From assembly GCA_028281495.1 (NCBI GenBank), contig JANQJU010000006.1, forward strand, positions 39,241 to 103,240: 64,000 nucleotides of DNA, read 5' to 3'. Every line of letters starts with the position of its first letter. Positions within the stretch are counted from its first letter, which is position 1. Under the pieces are notes generated by a model. The model saw only the letters and a list, made by a program, of their open reading frames with translations, did not search any database and was not told the DNA's origin. The stretch comes from SAR324 cluster bacterium (GTDB lineage Bacteria; SAR324; NAC60-12). Positions 1 through 9,739 of this stretch are shown here, one piece after another. Position numbers and translations under genes: made by a program.

Positions 1-1135
1 ATTCGATTTTATGCGTGCGCGCCAGATTGTCCACGAACGCTCCATAATGGAATGCCGCATTGTACAAATTACGCGGTTCATTGTTTTTCACCCCATGTTT
101 GATGGCGAAACGCAGCAGCGTATTGAAGCGGATAATCAGCACATCCACGAGTTGATCGTCTCCCATCTTAATCGCCGTTCCTCCAATCGCGGTGTGTTCC
201 CCCACACATAAAGAGGCCAGATCGAATTGCCCCTGCTCCAAGAGCTTGATGTAGACGTTTCCTAGAAGACGCAGACATTTTTGTTCGTAGAACGTGTGGG
301 TTTTTTCCATTTCACCAAATTGACCGATCATGGTCTTGAACGAGATGTCCAATCGCACTTTCGGGCTGACATGGAAAAAGGCAGGATTGATGTGCTCTTT
401 GATCTCCACATATTCCTGCACCATCGTGCTCATGTTTTGGATGATGTCTGCCTTGGGTTCTTTGAAGGAGACGTACTCAAGGAGGTCGTCCAATTGGTTC
501 ATCGCCTCAAACATGCCAAATTGGTACTCTTCCACCAAGCTAGGGATGTTCAGAATGGTATGCACCCACGCCTGCATGAGCGAATGAATCCGACGCAAAC
601 TGCTCACAAAGATTTTATGAATGACGTTACTCGGCTTGGTGTATTTCAAGATGTAAAAAATATAAGGAAACGCCAAAATCGTGGAAGTCGTCAGCAAAAA
701 ATGGATATTGAGCACCCGGCTGGATGCACGGAGTAGCTCCATTTCACCATACAACTTGATGAAGGCCGCATGCCCCCCCGAAACGATCAAGAACCACACG
801 TAGAGCAAACTCGCCCAATCTTCCATGTACAGATCGATCAATTTGGGAATGCTCTGCGATGCAATGGAAATGACAATGATCAATGTGCCCAAAACCATGC
901 TCAGTAAGGCCAGCCAGACTTCGGGAGCAAACCCCATATCGACCTCTTCCACCTTGCCAAGGGTCGAACCAAAGACCGCCTTGACCAACGCGGCATAGCC
1001 TTCAAACAGAAAGTTGTGGAAAACGACGTCCAGGAGAACCACACCAAGCAGTACAAAACTGAAAGCGGCAAACGAACGATGACGGGCTGCAAACGTGGCA
1101 ACCTGATGAAAAGAATGAAGTAAATTCTCAGACAT
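1..1135 (-). CDS. Multi-pass membrane protein, unknown function (partial, runs off window start)
   Basis: The minus strand is open from an ATG at 1135 to base 1 without a stop, so the C-terminus lies outside the window (at least 378 residues). The N-terminal half has about four hydrophobic segments (roughly residues 23-45, 74-97, 106-126 and 143-163). A soluble, mostly helical part follows with many Leu, Met and Glu. The layout recalls DUF2254-type predicted membrane proteins, but I recognise no catalytic motif, so that resemblance is only inference. It reads in the same direction as the tail module but is separated from it by 519 bases with a GC-rich hairpin, so it is probably an independent chromosomal gene. 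Confidence 0.7.
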   Translation of the reverse strand, partial: MSENLLHSFHQVATFAARHRSFAAFSFVLLGVVLLDVVFHNFLFEGYAALVKAVFGSTLGKVEEVDMGFAPEVWLALLSMVLGTLIIVISIASQSIPKLIDLYMEDWASLLYVWFLIVSGGHAAFIKLYGEMELLRASSRVLNIHFLLTTSTILAFPYIFYILKYTKPSNVIHKIFVSSLRRIHSLMQAWVHTILNIPSLVEEYQFGMFEAMNQLDDLLEYVSFKEPKADIIQNMSTMVQEYVEIKEHINPAFFHVSPKVRLDISFKTMIGQFGEMEKTHTFYEQKCLRLLGNVYIKLLEQGQFDLASLCVGEHTAIGGTAIKMGDDQLVDVLIIRFNTLLRFAIKHGVKNNEPRNLYNAAFHYGAFVDNLARTHKIE

Positions 1136-1654
1136 AGGAAGTTCAACGGGTCATGCTCTCTCGTGTTGGCGATCCACCGAGACATGCAGCAAGTTGGAGA
1201 GTTTATGGTTTTCGGACGGATTACAATGTGGTGTCGATGGCTGGATAACAGCATCTATGCTGCATGTAATAAAGTCTGAGAGGTATTACAAAACGTTGCA
1301 CTATCGCAAGATTTTTTGAGGGGGGTGGCAGAGCTTAGGCGTTGTCACCATTCCTGCGACTCTGGAATCAAGTACCAGTTATGCCTTCCCCACAAATGAG
1401 GCTGATGTATTCGATGCCTATGCGAGAATGCCATACAATCGAGACTCCCCACTGTAACACTTGGGAAAGTCCAAATTGCAGCAAGCAGGAAGCTCCAAAA
1501 CGCAGGAGACGGGAGAAGAGGAAACTCAACATAAGGATTTCTCCATTGGATCCGTTGGGAGAGGTGATAGCCGGGGCAACGCGCCCCGGCTACCTGAAGG
1601 CCCCTTCAAAAAGAAGGAGGGCAACGAGGAACTCAAAGGGAATTGAGGAGCAAC
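1136..1654. other. Intergenic region, no supported gene
   Basis: The 519 bases between the membrane protein start and the coiled-coil gene stop contain only short open frames on both strands with no Shine-Dalgarno and no recognisable product. The only clear structure is the GC-rich hairpin at 1568-1592. Confidence 0.6.
1568..1592. repeat. 10-bp perfect GC-rich hairpin, possible terminator
   Basis: TAGCCGGGGC (1568-1577) pairs with GCCCCGGCTA (1583-1592) around a 5-nt loop. It lies about 60 bases beyond the stop of the last tail-module gene. There is no U tract on either side, so it is not a canonical intrinsic terminator. It could be a pause or 3'-end structure, or a dispersed palindromic repeat. 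Confidence 0.45.
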
Positions 1655-2485
1655 TCAAGCTTGCTGTTGCAGTTTGGTTCGCAACGGACGCACATTTTCA
1701 TTGGGTTTGATGCGGATGTAATTGAGAAACTCCAAAGCTCGGAGTTGATCGGCATTACACCGTTCCACCAAGCCTTCGAACATGCCGTTTTTGATCGCTT
1801 CATCCACTGCAAAACGAGCCAAGGCGATGAGGTTGTTGTATTCCGCCCCATCCGTGGTCTTCTCGATACCTTTCAAATTGGTGAGGAAGCTGAAAAACGC
1901 ATTTTCGATCTCGCCGTGAGATTTATTAAAGATGTCCTCATCCTCAAGGCCTTGCTCTTTCAAGTCTTCATAGACCTCATCCTGCAAGTTCTTCCACCCT
2001 TGGATTTCCTTCATCCGGTATTCAAACTGGATCTGATACTGCTGCAAGGAATACGACTTCGCCTGCATCTCCAACTGGAGCTTGCGTTGTTTGATGTCTT
2101 CCCGGCGATAGGCCACCGAATCCATCGTTTCGCCTTCCTGACGCTGTTGGCTCTCTTCCATGTCGAGCAGCAACTCTTCAATTTCCAATTTGCACATCGC
2201 ATAGTCCTTGGAAAGCAAGATTGCTTGTTCGAAATGGACCTTGGTTTCCAACATGACCTGCGCCATCTTGCCTTGCTGTGTGGGAAAATAGTCGTCACTG
2301 ATGATGCTGCGCTGTTGCATCGGGGTCCGCCAAATCCAGGTCTTTTCTTGGATCATTTGCAGGTTCTTGGAATTTTCCTGCAAAAACAATTGGTGGTCGG
2401 TGGTCGCAATGGACGTGTCTTCCAACACCTGAAGCATGTTGCGGGTCAAATCTTCGGTTGAGGTTTCGATGAGTTGGGTATTCAT
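1655..2485 (-). CDS. Coiled-coil protein at the distal end of the tail module
   Basis: This encodes a 276-residue, highly charged, Gln/Glu-rich alpha-helical protein with no signal peptide and no membrane segment. I chose the ATG at 2485 because AGGAGC sits just upstream of it; a longer frame to 2665 would run through the tandem repeats of the leader and looks non-coding. Heptad-like patterns fill about residues 85-190. I recognise no family. It is the last gene in the transcription direction after seven fibre genes. Its 220-base leader contains 24-bp tandem repeats, so it may have its own control. It could be a fibre chaperone or an unrelated cytoplasmic protein. Confidence 0.7.
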   Translation of the reverse strand: MNTQLIETSTEDLTRNMLQVLEDTSIATTDHQLFLQENSKNLQMIQEKTWIWRTPMQQRSIISDDYFPTQQGKMAQVMLETKVHFEQAILLSKDYAMCKLEIEELLLDMEESQQRQEGETMDSVAYRREDIKQRKLQLEMQAKSYSLQQYQIQFEYRMKEIQGWKNLQDEVYEDLKEQGLEDEDIFNKSHGEIENAFFSFLTNLKGIEKTTDGAEYNNLIALARFAVDEAIKNGMFEGLVERCNADQLRALEFLNYIRIKPNENVRPLRTKLQQQA

Positions 2486-2554
2486 GGTTGCTCCTAAAAA
2501 ATAGCGGTTTGTGAAAAGGGTGACCTCCATCTGAACAAAATCACCACTGTGGTA

Positions 2555-2627
2555 GAATTCAGAGACGTGAATTCTAATGTATGAACTCTCATGAGTTCGA
2601 ATGTATGAACTTTTATAAATTCGAATG
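2555..2627. repeat. 24-bp tandem repeats with palindromic half-sites in a gene leader
   Basis: Two consecutive 24-bp units (2580-2603 and 2604-2627) share the frame TATGAACT...TTCGAATG, and a partial third unit ends at 2579. Each unit holds an inverted pair such as GAACTC/GAGTTC, and GAATTC occurs at 2555-2560 and 2569-2574. The block lies 70-140 bases upstream of the coiled-coil gene start in an AT-rich stretch. It resembles an operator array more than coding sequence. Confidence 0.55.
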
Positions 2628-2706
2628 ATTAGATTATAATTAATAAAAAATCCTATTGAATACACTTCAATTCACCCGATGTTGCGAGAGCCGGCCTCTT
2701 GCAATG

Positions 2707-4989
2707 TTAATACGTCAGTGCTCCGAAAGGCATGGCGCTCGAAAGATCCGTGTTGAATTTTTCAGAGCTGACTTGGGGCGTGGATCCCGAATCCCGACCT
2801 CCGAAGCACAAATTGGCCTGTTGGCTCCCCACAGTCCGACACGAGGTTCGTTGCACGGCCGGATAGGGTGCGGTGATCCAATAGATCCCATTGTACTTTT
2901 CTGCGGGGACTTCATGGTTGTTGGAGCTATCTATTCCCCCCACCATAAGTGCCGCAAACCAGCTTCCGGAAGCCTGGCAGTTCATTCGGCCAATATTCGT
3001 GGGCGAATCATTGTGCCATGTGTAGCCATTGAATCGTTCCGAAGAAGGACGGGCATTGGATTCTGTTCCTCCCATAGCGATGGCGGCGTATCGACTCCCG
3101 GTGCTGCCGTTGTAGGAGCGATCCATATTGAGATCGCCTCCGCTCAGATTGCTCCATTGGGAACCATCAAAGGTCTCGGTGGCCTTGATCCCGGCGTTGC
3201 TGGTAGTATGCCCGCCTCCAGCTATGGCAGCATTCATTACACCCGCACAGCTCATGGTGATCTTTCCTGTGTTGAGACTCGGAGCAGCGGCCCAACTCGT
3301 ACCTTCGAATTGGTAGCAATTGTTGACGTAGTTGCTGCTATTGACAGCCCCACCATAACACAGTGCCGCCCCTGCGATCCCTGCATTCCCTACATTGTCT
3401 AAGTTTTGCGGCACATCCCCCCCACTGATCGTCGTCCATGTGTTGTTATCGAAACGTTCGCTACTGGAGAGAAGCCCAGAAGACCATCCACAAAACATCA
3501 AGGCTGCTTTTTGAGAACCACAGCCCCCCATGGAGAAGCGAGCCAATTGGAGATTCCAGCCAGCATCAGTCACCCAGGCTCCACCGCCCCAATCCAAGTG
3601 GTTGACTTCCACCACACCATGCACTTCTTCAATGGAGTGCACTTGTTGAGGTTGGACCACGTAATCGATATACAGCTCAGCCGGTCCATTGATGGAAAAG
3701 GCAGGGGACTTGGCTTCCATTTCCACAAAATCGGTATCGGCACTTTTGGCCATCACGCGAAAATTCATTGCCATATCGCCATAGAATTTTTCAGAGCTGT
3801 TGAGATGACTGGAAGTGCCATACCCTCCGGCGACCTGAAGGGACGCATTGGTTCCACATTGGGCCACTCCATTGCGTGCACTGAGCATATCGCTATCCAT
3901 TTTCCACGACATCCCGTTGAACGCTTCGGTAGAAACCACATTGGTGGTATTGTTGTTGCCACCCAACACACGGGTTGCGTGCAGAGTTCCAACCCCCCCA
4001 GGAACGACACGTGGGACGTTTAAGGAACTGACCGCATGCCAGGCTTCTCCGCTGAACGATTCCACGATAGTGACTCCGCCCGAAACATGCCCTCCCATGC
4101 ACAAGGCAGCGCTTTGGGTGCCTGAAGTGGCTGGTGCGGTACGAGCTTGGCTGAGGGAACTCGTGGTGCTCCAAGTTTGACCATTGAATTTCTCCGTGAC
4201 AGCCGATTTGGTGGCATCGGAGCTTCCTCCAGTTTGACCACCGGGTGCCAAGGCAGCATTCTGATGGCCACAGAGTCCGTAAAAATTCCGCCGGGGCGTA
4301 TTGAAGGCTCCCGTGTTGCTCCAAGTCGTGCCATCGAATTTTTCCGCAGGATCGCTGATCCCCGCCGTATTGCCATCGGTTCCTCCCCCGAAACGCAGGG
4401 CGCTGTTTTTTAATCCAGTACCGCTCACTGCCCAACGCGCCGTAATACTGGTCGTGACTCTCCAGGTCACCCCGTCTGAGGTTTCAACGGTGCCGCTATA
4501 CCCACCGCTATACCCCCCCCCAAATATCAAGGCGGCGTTGGCGGTACCGGCATTGCCGATGGTGTAGCGGGCTTCATTGATGGCATTCCCTGCCACCCAC
4601 ACGTTTTGAGACAAACTGGTTCGGTAGGGGGCAATCCGAATATTGTGGGTGCCCGACCCCACCTCGATTTCGTTATAAAACGAGTTCAGTTCCAAGGCGC
4701 TGGAAATGGAATTGCTCCCCACCTCAAACAGGCTGCGGGCAGCACGTTTGGCCACGCCCTGACTCACATCGTACACCAAAATCCAGTCGGTCTCGTCGAC
4801 AGTCGTTGTTGTCGGGAGAGCGCTCAGGTCGGGTGCTACTTTGGAATCGGCATACGCTTTGAACGCTTTTTGAGTCGGAAACCGTTGATCGCTATCCGCG
4901 GAGAGCGCTGTGTCGGTATCGGCCACATTCGTGGCAAGATCAGAGACTTTTAAATTTTTTGCACTTCGTAAAATGGCTGAATCGGACAT
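2707..4989 (-). CDS. Kelch-type double-propeller tail fibre, copy 1
   Basis: This is a 760-residue paralogue and the last of the seven tandem fibre genes. Residues 1-50 form the shared head with the phage-fibre signature DQRFPTQKAFKAYADSK. About residues 125-390 hold six Kelch-like blades of the pattern EKFNGxxW...GxGxQNAALxxGG. Residues 390-470 are a central non-Kelch domain (MNFRVMAKS to LDWGGGAW), and a second set of about six blades runs to the C-terminal LTY. It most resembles copies 2 and 3. GGAG precedes the ATG. Kelch blades are known in marine phage fibres. Receptor binding is inferred from position and architecture. Confidence 0.85.
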   Translation of the reverse strand: MSDSAILRSAKNLKVSDLATNVADTDTALSADSDQRFPTQKAFKAYADSKVAPDLSALPTTTTVDETDWILVYDVSQGVAKRAARSLFEVGSNSISSALELNSFYNEIEVGSGTHNIRIAPYRTSLSQNVWVAGNAINEARYTIGNAGTANAALIFGGGYSGGYSGTVETSDGVTWRVTTSITARWAVSGTGLKNSALRFGGGTDGNTAGISDPAEKFDGTTWSNTGAFNTPRRNFYGLCGHQNAALAPGGQTGGSSDATKSAVTEKFNGQTWSTTSSLSQARTAPATSGTQSAALCMGGHVSGGVTIVESFSGEAWHAVSSLNVPRVVPGGVGTLHATRVLGGNNNTTNVVSTEAFNGMSWKMDSDMLSARNGVAQCGTNASLQVAGGYGTSSHLNSSEKFYGDMAMNFRVMAKSADTDFVEMEAKSPAFSINGPAELYIDYVVQPQQVHSIEEVHGVVEVNHLDWGGGAWVTDAGWNLQLARFSMGGCGSQKAALMFCGWSSGLLSSSERFDNNTWTTISGGDVPQNLDNVGNAGIAGAALCYGGAVNSSNYVNNCYQFEGTSWAAAPSLNTGKITMSCAGVMNAAIAGGGHTTSNAGIKATETFDGSQWSNLSGGDLNMDRSYNGSTGSRYAAIAMGGTESNARPSSERFNGYTWHNDSPTNIGRMNCQASGSWFAALMVGGIDSSNNHEVPAEKYNGIYWITAPYPAVQRTSCRTVGSQQANLCFGGRDSGSTPQVSSEKFNTDLSSAMPFGALTY

Positions 4990-5066
4990 AGCCCTTGCTC
5001 CATAAACAAATGTTGAACCATAGCCACTCCATCAAACGATTGGTCGATTTCCGTCATTGACTACGA

Positions 5067-7337
5067 TTAATACGTCAGGGTTCCAATCACCCCGTTGTTG
5101 GAAAGATCGGTGTTGAATTTTTCGGTGCTAGCGTAATCTGTTGATGCATCCACGCCGCCGAAACACATGGCGGCTTGTTGCGTCCCTGCGGCGCCGCAGG
5201 AGGTTCTGCTTGCGATTGGATAAGGCGCGACGGTCCAGAAGCTGCCATTGTACTTTTCCGCAGGTTGGATGTAGTTAGAGCCTTGATACCCCCCCATCAT
5301 AAGAGCCGCGAACAAGCTTCCGGCCCCTCGACAAAGCACCCGCGCTACATTCAACGGGGCTGCATAATACCAGCTATAACCATTGAAGCGTTCGGAGGTT
5401 CCCCGGGAGTGGGATTCAAGACTTCCCATGGTGAGAGCGGCATTGCGGCTTCCTGTACTGCCATTGTAAGCACGAGTCATATTGAGATTTCCCCCACTCA
5501 GCGCACTCCATTGAGTCCCATTGAAGGTTTCCGTGGCAGTAAAGGATCCGGCATTGTGTCCTCCAGCAGCCAAGGTAGCATTCATCACCCCCGCATCGGT
5601 CGTGTTGTTTTTGGCTGACAAGAAGTTAGGCCCTACCATCCAACTGACGCCCTCAAATTTGTAAGAGCTGGCGACATAAACGTGAGTAGCGGGGGAGCCT
5701 CCAAAGCTGAGGGCAGCATTGGGAACCCCAGTCGATCCCATCGATGACAATGCTTGGGGCAATTCTCCACCGTTTATGATCGACCACGTGTTATTGTTGA
5801 ACTGTTCGCTTCGAGCCGTAATGCCCGGAACTTGCCCTCCAAACAGCAAGGCAGTGGTTTGAGAACCACAACTCCCCCAGCTGGATCCTGACACTTGCAC
5901 GTTCGAACTTGGATCGGAGGTCCACACTCCCCCTCCCCAATCCAAATGTTTCATGGCCATCACGTCTCGCATCTCCGCGGGACTCTGCGCTTGATCGGGT
6001 TTGGGCACATAATCAATAAGCACTTCGGCAGGACCGCTGATCGTAAACGCAGGGGATTCTGACTCCAATTCCACAAACCCCTGATCCTTATTTCTTGCCA
6101 TCACGCGAAAGGTCATGTTGAGATCACCATAAAATTTTTCAGTATGATCTGCATACCCAGCCCCAAGGTGACCGCCCGCGATCTGACACAACGCGGCCCC
6201 CCCCGATTGGCCAAGACCACTTCGTGGAGTGAGGATATGGGCCTCCGAACTCCAGGAAGTGCCATTAAACACCTCGGTGCTATCCAATTGCCCTCCATTG
6301 TTGCTACCCCCGATGCAGCGAGCCGTCGAATGCGTTCCCACAACCGCAAGGCCATCTCTTGGGATGTTCAACGGACTGCGTGCAATCCAGGTGGCTCCAT
6401 TGAATGATTCGGTACTCGTAGTGGGTTGGTTGGTATACCCCGCCACACACACTGCTGCGTTTTGAGGACCCGTGGTCGCTTGGCCTGTACGTGCCTCGAT
6501 TAGAGAACCCGTGGCATTCCAGGATTGACCATTGAACTTTTCCGTAACACTGGATTTGGTTGCAGCCGAATTCCCTGCCGTTTGCCCTCCAGGAGCCAAG
6601 GCCGCATTTTGATGACCACAAGCCCCGTACATATTACGTCGTGCCGTATTGAGCGATCCCGTCGTACTCCACGAGGAGCCATCGAACTTTTCAGCATTGC
6701 CGTCAATTCCCGAATCCCCAGTACCCGTTGCCCCTCCGAAACGCAGCGCACTGTTTTGTAATCCGGTACCACTCACGGCCCAACGGGCATTGATACTGCC
6801 GGAGGTTCTCCACACCACACCATCCGATTTTTCAACAGTCCCACTGAGTCCACTGGCACCCGTTCCCCCAAACACTAACGCAGCATTCACCGTGCCTGCA
6901 CTGCCTAAGGTATAGCGGGCTTCATTGAGTACACTTCCCACCACCCATACATTCCGAGAGTAGGTTTCCTGCTGAGGGGTGATTCGGATGTTGTGGACTC
7001 CAGCTCCCAACTCCACAATGGTATTCAGGGTCGAGAAATTCTCACCATTGGAAGCGGTTCCACTGCCGGGTTGAAAGAAACTGCGATGAGCGCGTTTGGT
7101 GATCCCGTCGCTCACGTCATACACCAAGAGCCAATCATCGGTCTCCACCGTGGCGGTTTCGGGCAACCCATTCACGTTGGGCATTGCCTTCGAATCGGCA
7201 TAGGTTTTGAACGCTTTTTGCGTCGTAAACCGTTGGTCCGTATTGGCAATCAGTGTGTTGTCGGTATCGGCCATATTATTGATAAAACTAGACGTTTTGA
7301 TATTTTTAGCACTTCGTAAAATGGCGGAATTAGACAT
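5067..7337 (-). CDS. Kelch-type double-propeller tail fibre, copy 2
   Basis: This 756-residue paralogue has the same head (DQRFTTQKAFKTYADSK), two six-blade Kelch-like sets and a central linker domain (MTFRVMARN to LDWGGGVW). It is the nearest relative of copy 3 over nearly its whole length, including the FFQPGSGTAS and PQQETYSRN segments. The 77-bp spacers on either side of it (4990-5066 and 7338-7414) also resemble each other. That indicates a recent duplication that included the spacer. Differences from copy 3 are spread over the blades. Confidence 0.85.
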   Translation of the reverse strand: MSNSAILRSAKNIKTSSFINNMADTDNTLIANTDQRFTTQKAFKTYADSKAMPNVNGLPETATVETDDWLLVYDVSDGITKRAHRSFFQPGSGTASNGENFSTLNTIVELGAGVHNIRITPQQETYSRNVWVVGSVLNEARYTLGSAGTVNAALVFGGTGASGLSGTVEKSDGVVWRTSGSINARWAVSGTGLQNSALRFGGATGTGDSGIDGNAEKFDGSSWSTTGSLNTARRNMYGACGHQNAALAPGGQTAGNSAATKSSVTEKFNGQSWNATGSLIEARTGQATTGPQNAAVCVAGYTNQPTTSTESFNGATWIARSPLNIPRDGLAVVGTHSTARCIGGSNNGGQLDSTEVFNGTSWSSEAHILTPRSGLGQSGGAALCQIAGGHLGAGYADHTEKFYGDLNMTFRVMARNKDQGFVELESESPAFTISGPAEVLIDYVPKPDQAQSPAEMRDVMAMKHLDWGGGVWTSDPSSNVQVSGSSWGSCGSQTTALLFGGQVPGITARSEQFNNNTWSIINGGELPQALSSMGSTGVPNAALSFGGSPATHVYVASSYKFEGVSWMVGPNFLSAKNNTTDAGVMNATLAAGGHNAGSFTATETFNGTQWSALSGGNLNMTRAYNGSTGSRNAALTMGSLESHSRGTSERFNGYSWYYAAPLNVARVLCRGAGSLFAALMMGGYQGSNYIQPAEKYNGSFWTVAPYPIASRTSCGAAGTQQAAMCFGGVDASTDYASTEKFNTDLSNNGVIGTLTY

Positions 7338-7414
7338 AGCGCTTGCTCCATAAACAGATGTTAAATCATAGCCACCCTATCAAACGAGTCTTTGATTTGC
7401 ATCGGTGGTGGTTC

Positions 7415-9691
7415 TTAATACGTTAGAGTTGCGATCACCCCGTTGTTGGGGAGATCGGTGTTGAATTTTTCGGTGCTGATCTCCATGGAGGAGGCATTCA
7501 CCCCTCCAAAACACATCGCAGCTTGTTGACTTCCTACGGCTCCACAGGAGGTCCGATAACCAATCGGGTAAGGCGCGACGATCCAGAAACTCCCGTTATA
7601 CTTTTCGGAAGGTTGCGAATAATTGCCGGAAGTGTCGTATCCCCCCATCATGAGGGCAGCAAACACACTCCCAGTTGCCCGACAAAGCACCCGTTCTACA
7701 TTCAATTGAGCGGCATGATACCAACTGTGACCGTTGAAACGTTCCGAAGTATTACGGGCGTGAGCTTGTCCATTCCCCATCGTGAGGGCGGCATTGCGGC
7801 TCCCGGTGCTGCCATTGGCGGAACGGGTCGTATTGAGAGTCGCTCCATTCAACGCACTCCATTGAACGCCATTGAAGGTCTCAGAATCCGTGTGAGAACC
7901 GGCGTTATTGTGCCCTCCCGAAGAGAGGGAAGCGTTCATCACACCGGCTTCGGTCATGCCGTATTTACCATGCGCGATAGGGCCGGTCGTCGCCCAACTG
8001 ACCCCGTCGAATTTGTAGGAAAAGTTTACATAGGAGGGTTGTAGTGTGTTCCCTCCGAAGCTGAGAGCGGCACTAGCCACCCCAGTCGAACCCATGCTCG
8101 ACAATGCTTCTGGCAAATCGCCGCCAGCGACGATCACCCAAGCATTGTTATTAAACCGTTCGGATCGAACTGTGACCCCAGGCACTTGCCCCCCATACAG
8201 CAAGGCGGTGGTTTGAGAACCACAACTCCCCCAACTCGAACCCGCCATTTGCAAATTCCAACTCGGATCGGAGGTCCACTGGCCTCCACCCCAATCCAAA
8301 TTTTTCATGGTAAACACGTCTTGAATTTCTTCCGGACTCTGCCCTTGATCGGGTTTGGGGACATAATCAATCAGCACTTCCGCAGGACCGATGACTGTGA
8401 ACAGGGGGAACTCCGATTCCAATTCCATAAACCCGGTATCCTCCGTTTTTGCCACCACACGGAAGGTCATATTGAGATCGCCATAGAATTTTTCAGTATG
8501 ATCGGAATACCCAGTTCCTAAGTGCCCTCCTGCGATCTGGCAAAGCGCCGCGCCACCCGATTGCCCCATCCCATCTCGTGCCGTGAGAATGTTGGCATCC
8601 GATGTCCAAGCCATTCCGTTGAAAACTTCGGTCTGGTCAAGGCGTGTCGATCCGGTAGCCCCACCCATGCACCGTGCATTCGAGAGGGTTCCCGCCAACG
8701 CAGGAGACATTCGCGCGATACTCAATGCACTCGCGGCACTCCAAGCCGTTCCGTTGAACTTTTCTGCACTTCCCATGATCGAGTTGGCGCCACCCGCCAC
8801 ACACACGGCCCCATTTTGAGTGCCTGCGGTGGCTTGAGCGGTCCGTGATTCGATCAAAGAACCCGTTGCCGTCCAAGATTGGCCATCAAATTTTTCAGTG
8901 ACATTGGAATGGGTCGCACTGGCACTGGCTCCGGTTTGCCCCCCGGGAGCCAACGCTGCATTTTGTTGGCCGCATACACCATACATGTGAATGCGAGAGG
9001 TGTTCAGAGAAGCCGTACTGCTCCAGGTCGTCCCATCGTACTTTTCGGTATTGCCATCGATTCCAGCATCCCCGGTACTGGTAGCCCCTCCGAAACGCAA
9101 TGCACTGTTTTGCAATCCCGTAGCACTCACCGCCCAACGCGCTGTGATCCCGGGGCCGGTTCTCCAGACCACACCGTCTGATTTTTCCATGGTTCCGCTG
9201 ATTCCACTGGCACCAGCTCCCCCAAACACCAGGGAAGCATTCATCGTACCCGCACTGCCTAAAGCATATCGAGCCTCGTTGAGTGTGCTTCCTGCTACCC
9301 ACATATTTCGAGTGCAAGTCTCTTGCTGAGGGATGATCCATAGGTTGTGGGTTCCCGCCCCCAACTGTACATTGGTATAAAAGTTCGAGAAGTTCTCGCT
9401 ATCGGAGGCCGTACCATTGCCGGGTTGAAAGAAGCTGCGATGAGCGCGTTTGGCGGCCCCATCATTCACGTCATACATCAAAAGCCAATCATTGGCCTCC
9501 ACCGTTGTGGTTTCAGGCAACCCATTCACATTGGGCATCAGTTTCGAATCCGCATAGGCTTTGAACGCTTTTTGTGTCGTAAAACGTTGGTCTGTATTGG
9601 CAGCCAGCGTGTTATCGGCATCGACCATATTGTTGACAAAATTAGATATAGTGATGTTTTTTGCACTTCGTAAAATGGCGGAATCGGACAT
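7415..9691 (-). CDS. Kelch-type double-propeller tail fibre, copy 3
   Basis: This 758-residue paralogue forms a close pair with copy 2. The head carries DQRFTTQKAFKAYADSK, the central domain runs from MTFRVVAKT to LDWGGGQW, and the C-terminus is IATLTY. Blade cores such as AEKFNGTAW and TEVFNGMAW are regular. No signal peptide or catalytic motif is visible, which fits a virion-type structural protein. An ATG with an upstream AGGAGGACGAGCT-type Shine-Dalgarno supports the start at 9691. Confidence 0.85.
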   Translation of the reverse strand: MSDSAILRSAKNITISNFVNNMVDADNTLAANTDQRFTTQKAFKAYADSKLMPNVNGLPETTTVEANDWLLMYDVNDGAAKRAHRSFFQPGNGTASDSENFSNFYTNVQLGAGTHNLWIIPQQETCTRNMWVAGSTLNEARYALGSAGTMNASLVFGGAGASGISGTMEKSDGVVWRTGPGITARWAVSATGLQNSALRFGGATSTGDAGIDGNTEKYDGTTWSSTASLNTSRIHMYGVCGQQNAALAPGGQTGASASATHSNVTEKFDGQSWTATGSLIESRTAQATAGTQNGAVCVAGGANSIMGSAEKFNGTAWSAASALSIARMSPALAGTLSNARCMGGATGSTRLDQTEVFNGMAWTSDANILTARDGMGQSGGAALCQIAGGHLGTGYSDHTEKFYGDLNMTFRVVAKTEDTGFMELESEFPLFTVIGPAEVLIDYVPKPDQGQSPEEIQDVFTMKNLDWGGGQWTSDPSWNLQMAGSSWGSCGSQTTALLYGGQVPGVTVRSERFNNNAWVIVAGGDLPEALSSMGSTGVASAALSFGGNTLQPSYVNFSYKFDGVSWATTGPIAHGKYGMTEAGVMNASLSSGGHNNAGSHTDSETFNGVQWSALNGATLNTTRSANGSTGSRNAALTMGNGQAHARNTSERFNGHSWYHAAQLNVERVLCRATGSVFAALMMGGYDTSGNYSQPSEKYNGSFWIVAPYPIGYRTSCGAVGSQQAAMCFGGVNASSMEISTEKFNTDLPNNGVIATLTY

Positions 9692-9739
9692 AGCTCGTCC
9701 TCCTTAGCAAAGGTGAAACCAGAAATCGGCGTCAGCGGG

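Noticed and set aside
281..736. 151-codon plus-strand frame near the window start
   Set aside because: The minus strand is continuously open here as a membrane protein with sensible hydrophobic segments. The plus frame is its shadow.
2569..2627. CRISPR-like array
   Set aside because: Units are contiguous tandem repeats without spacers, and no cas gene is present.
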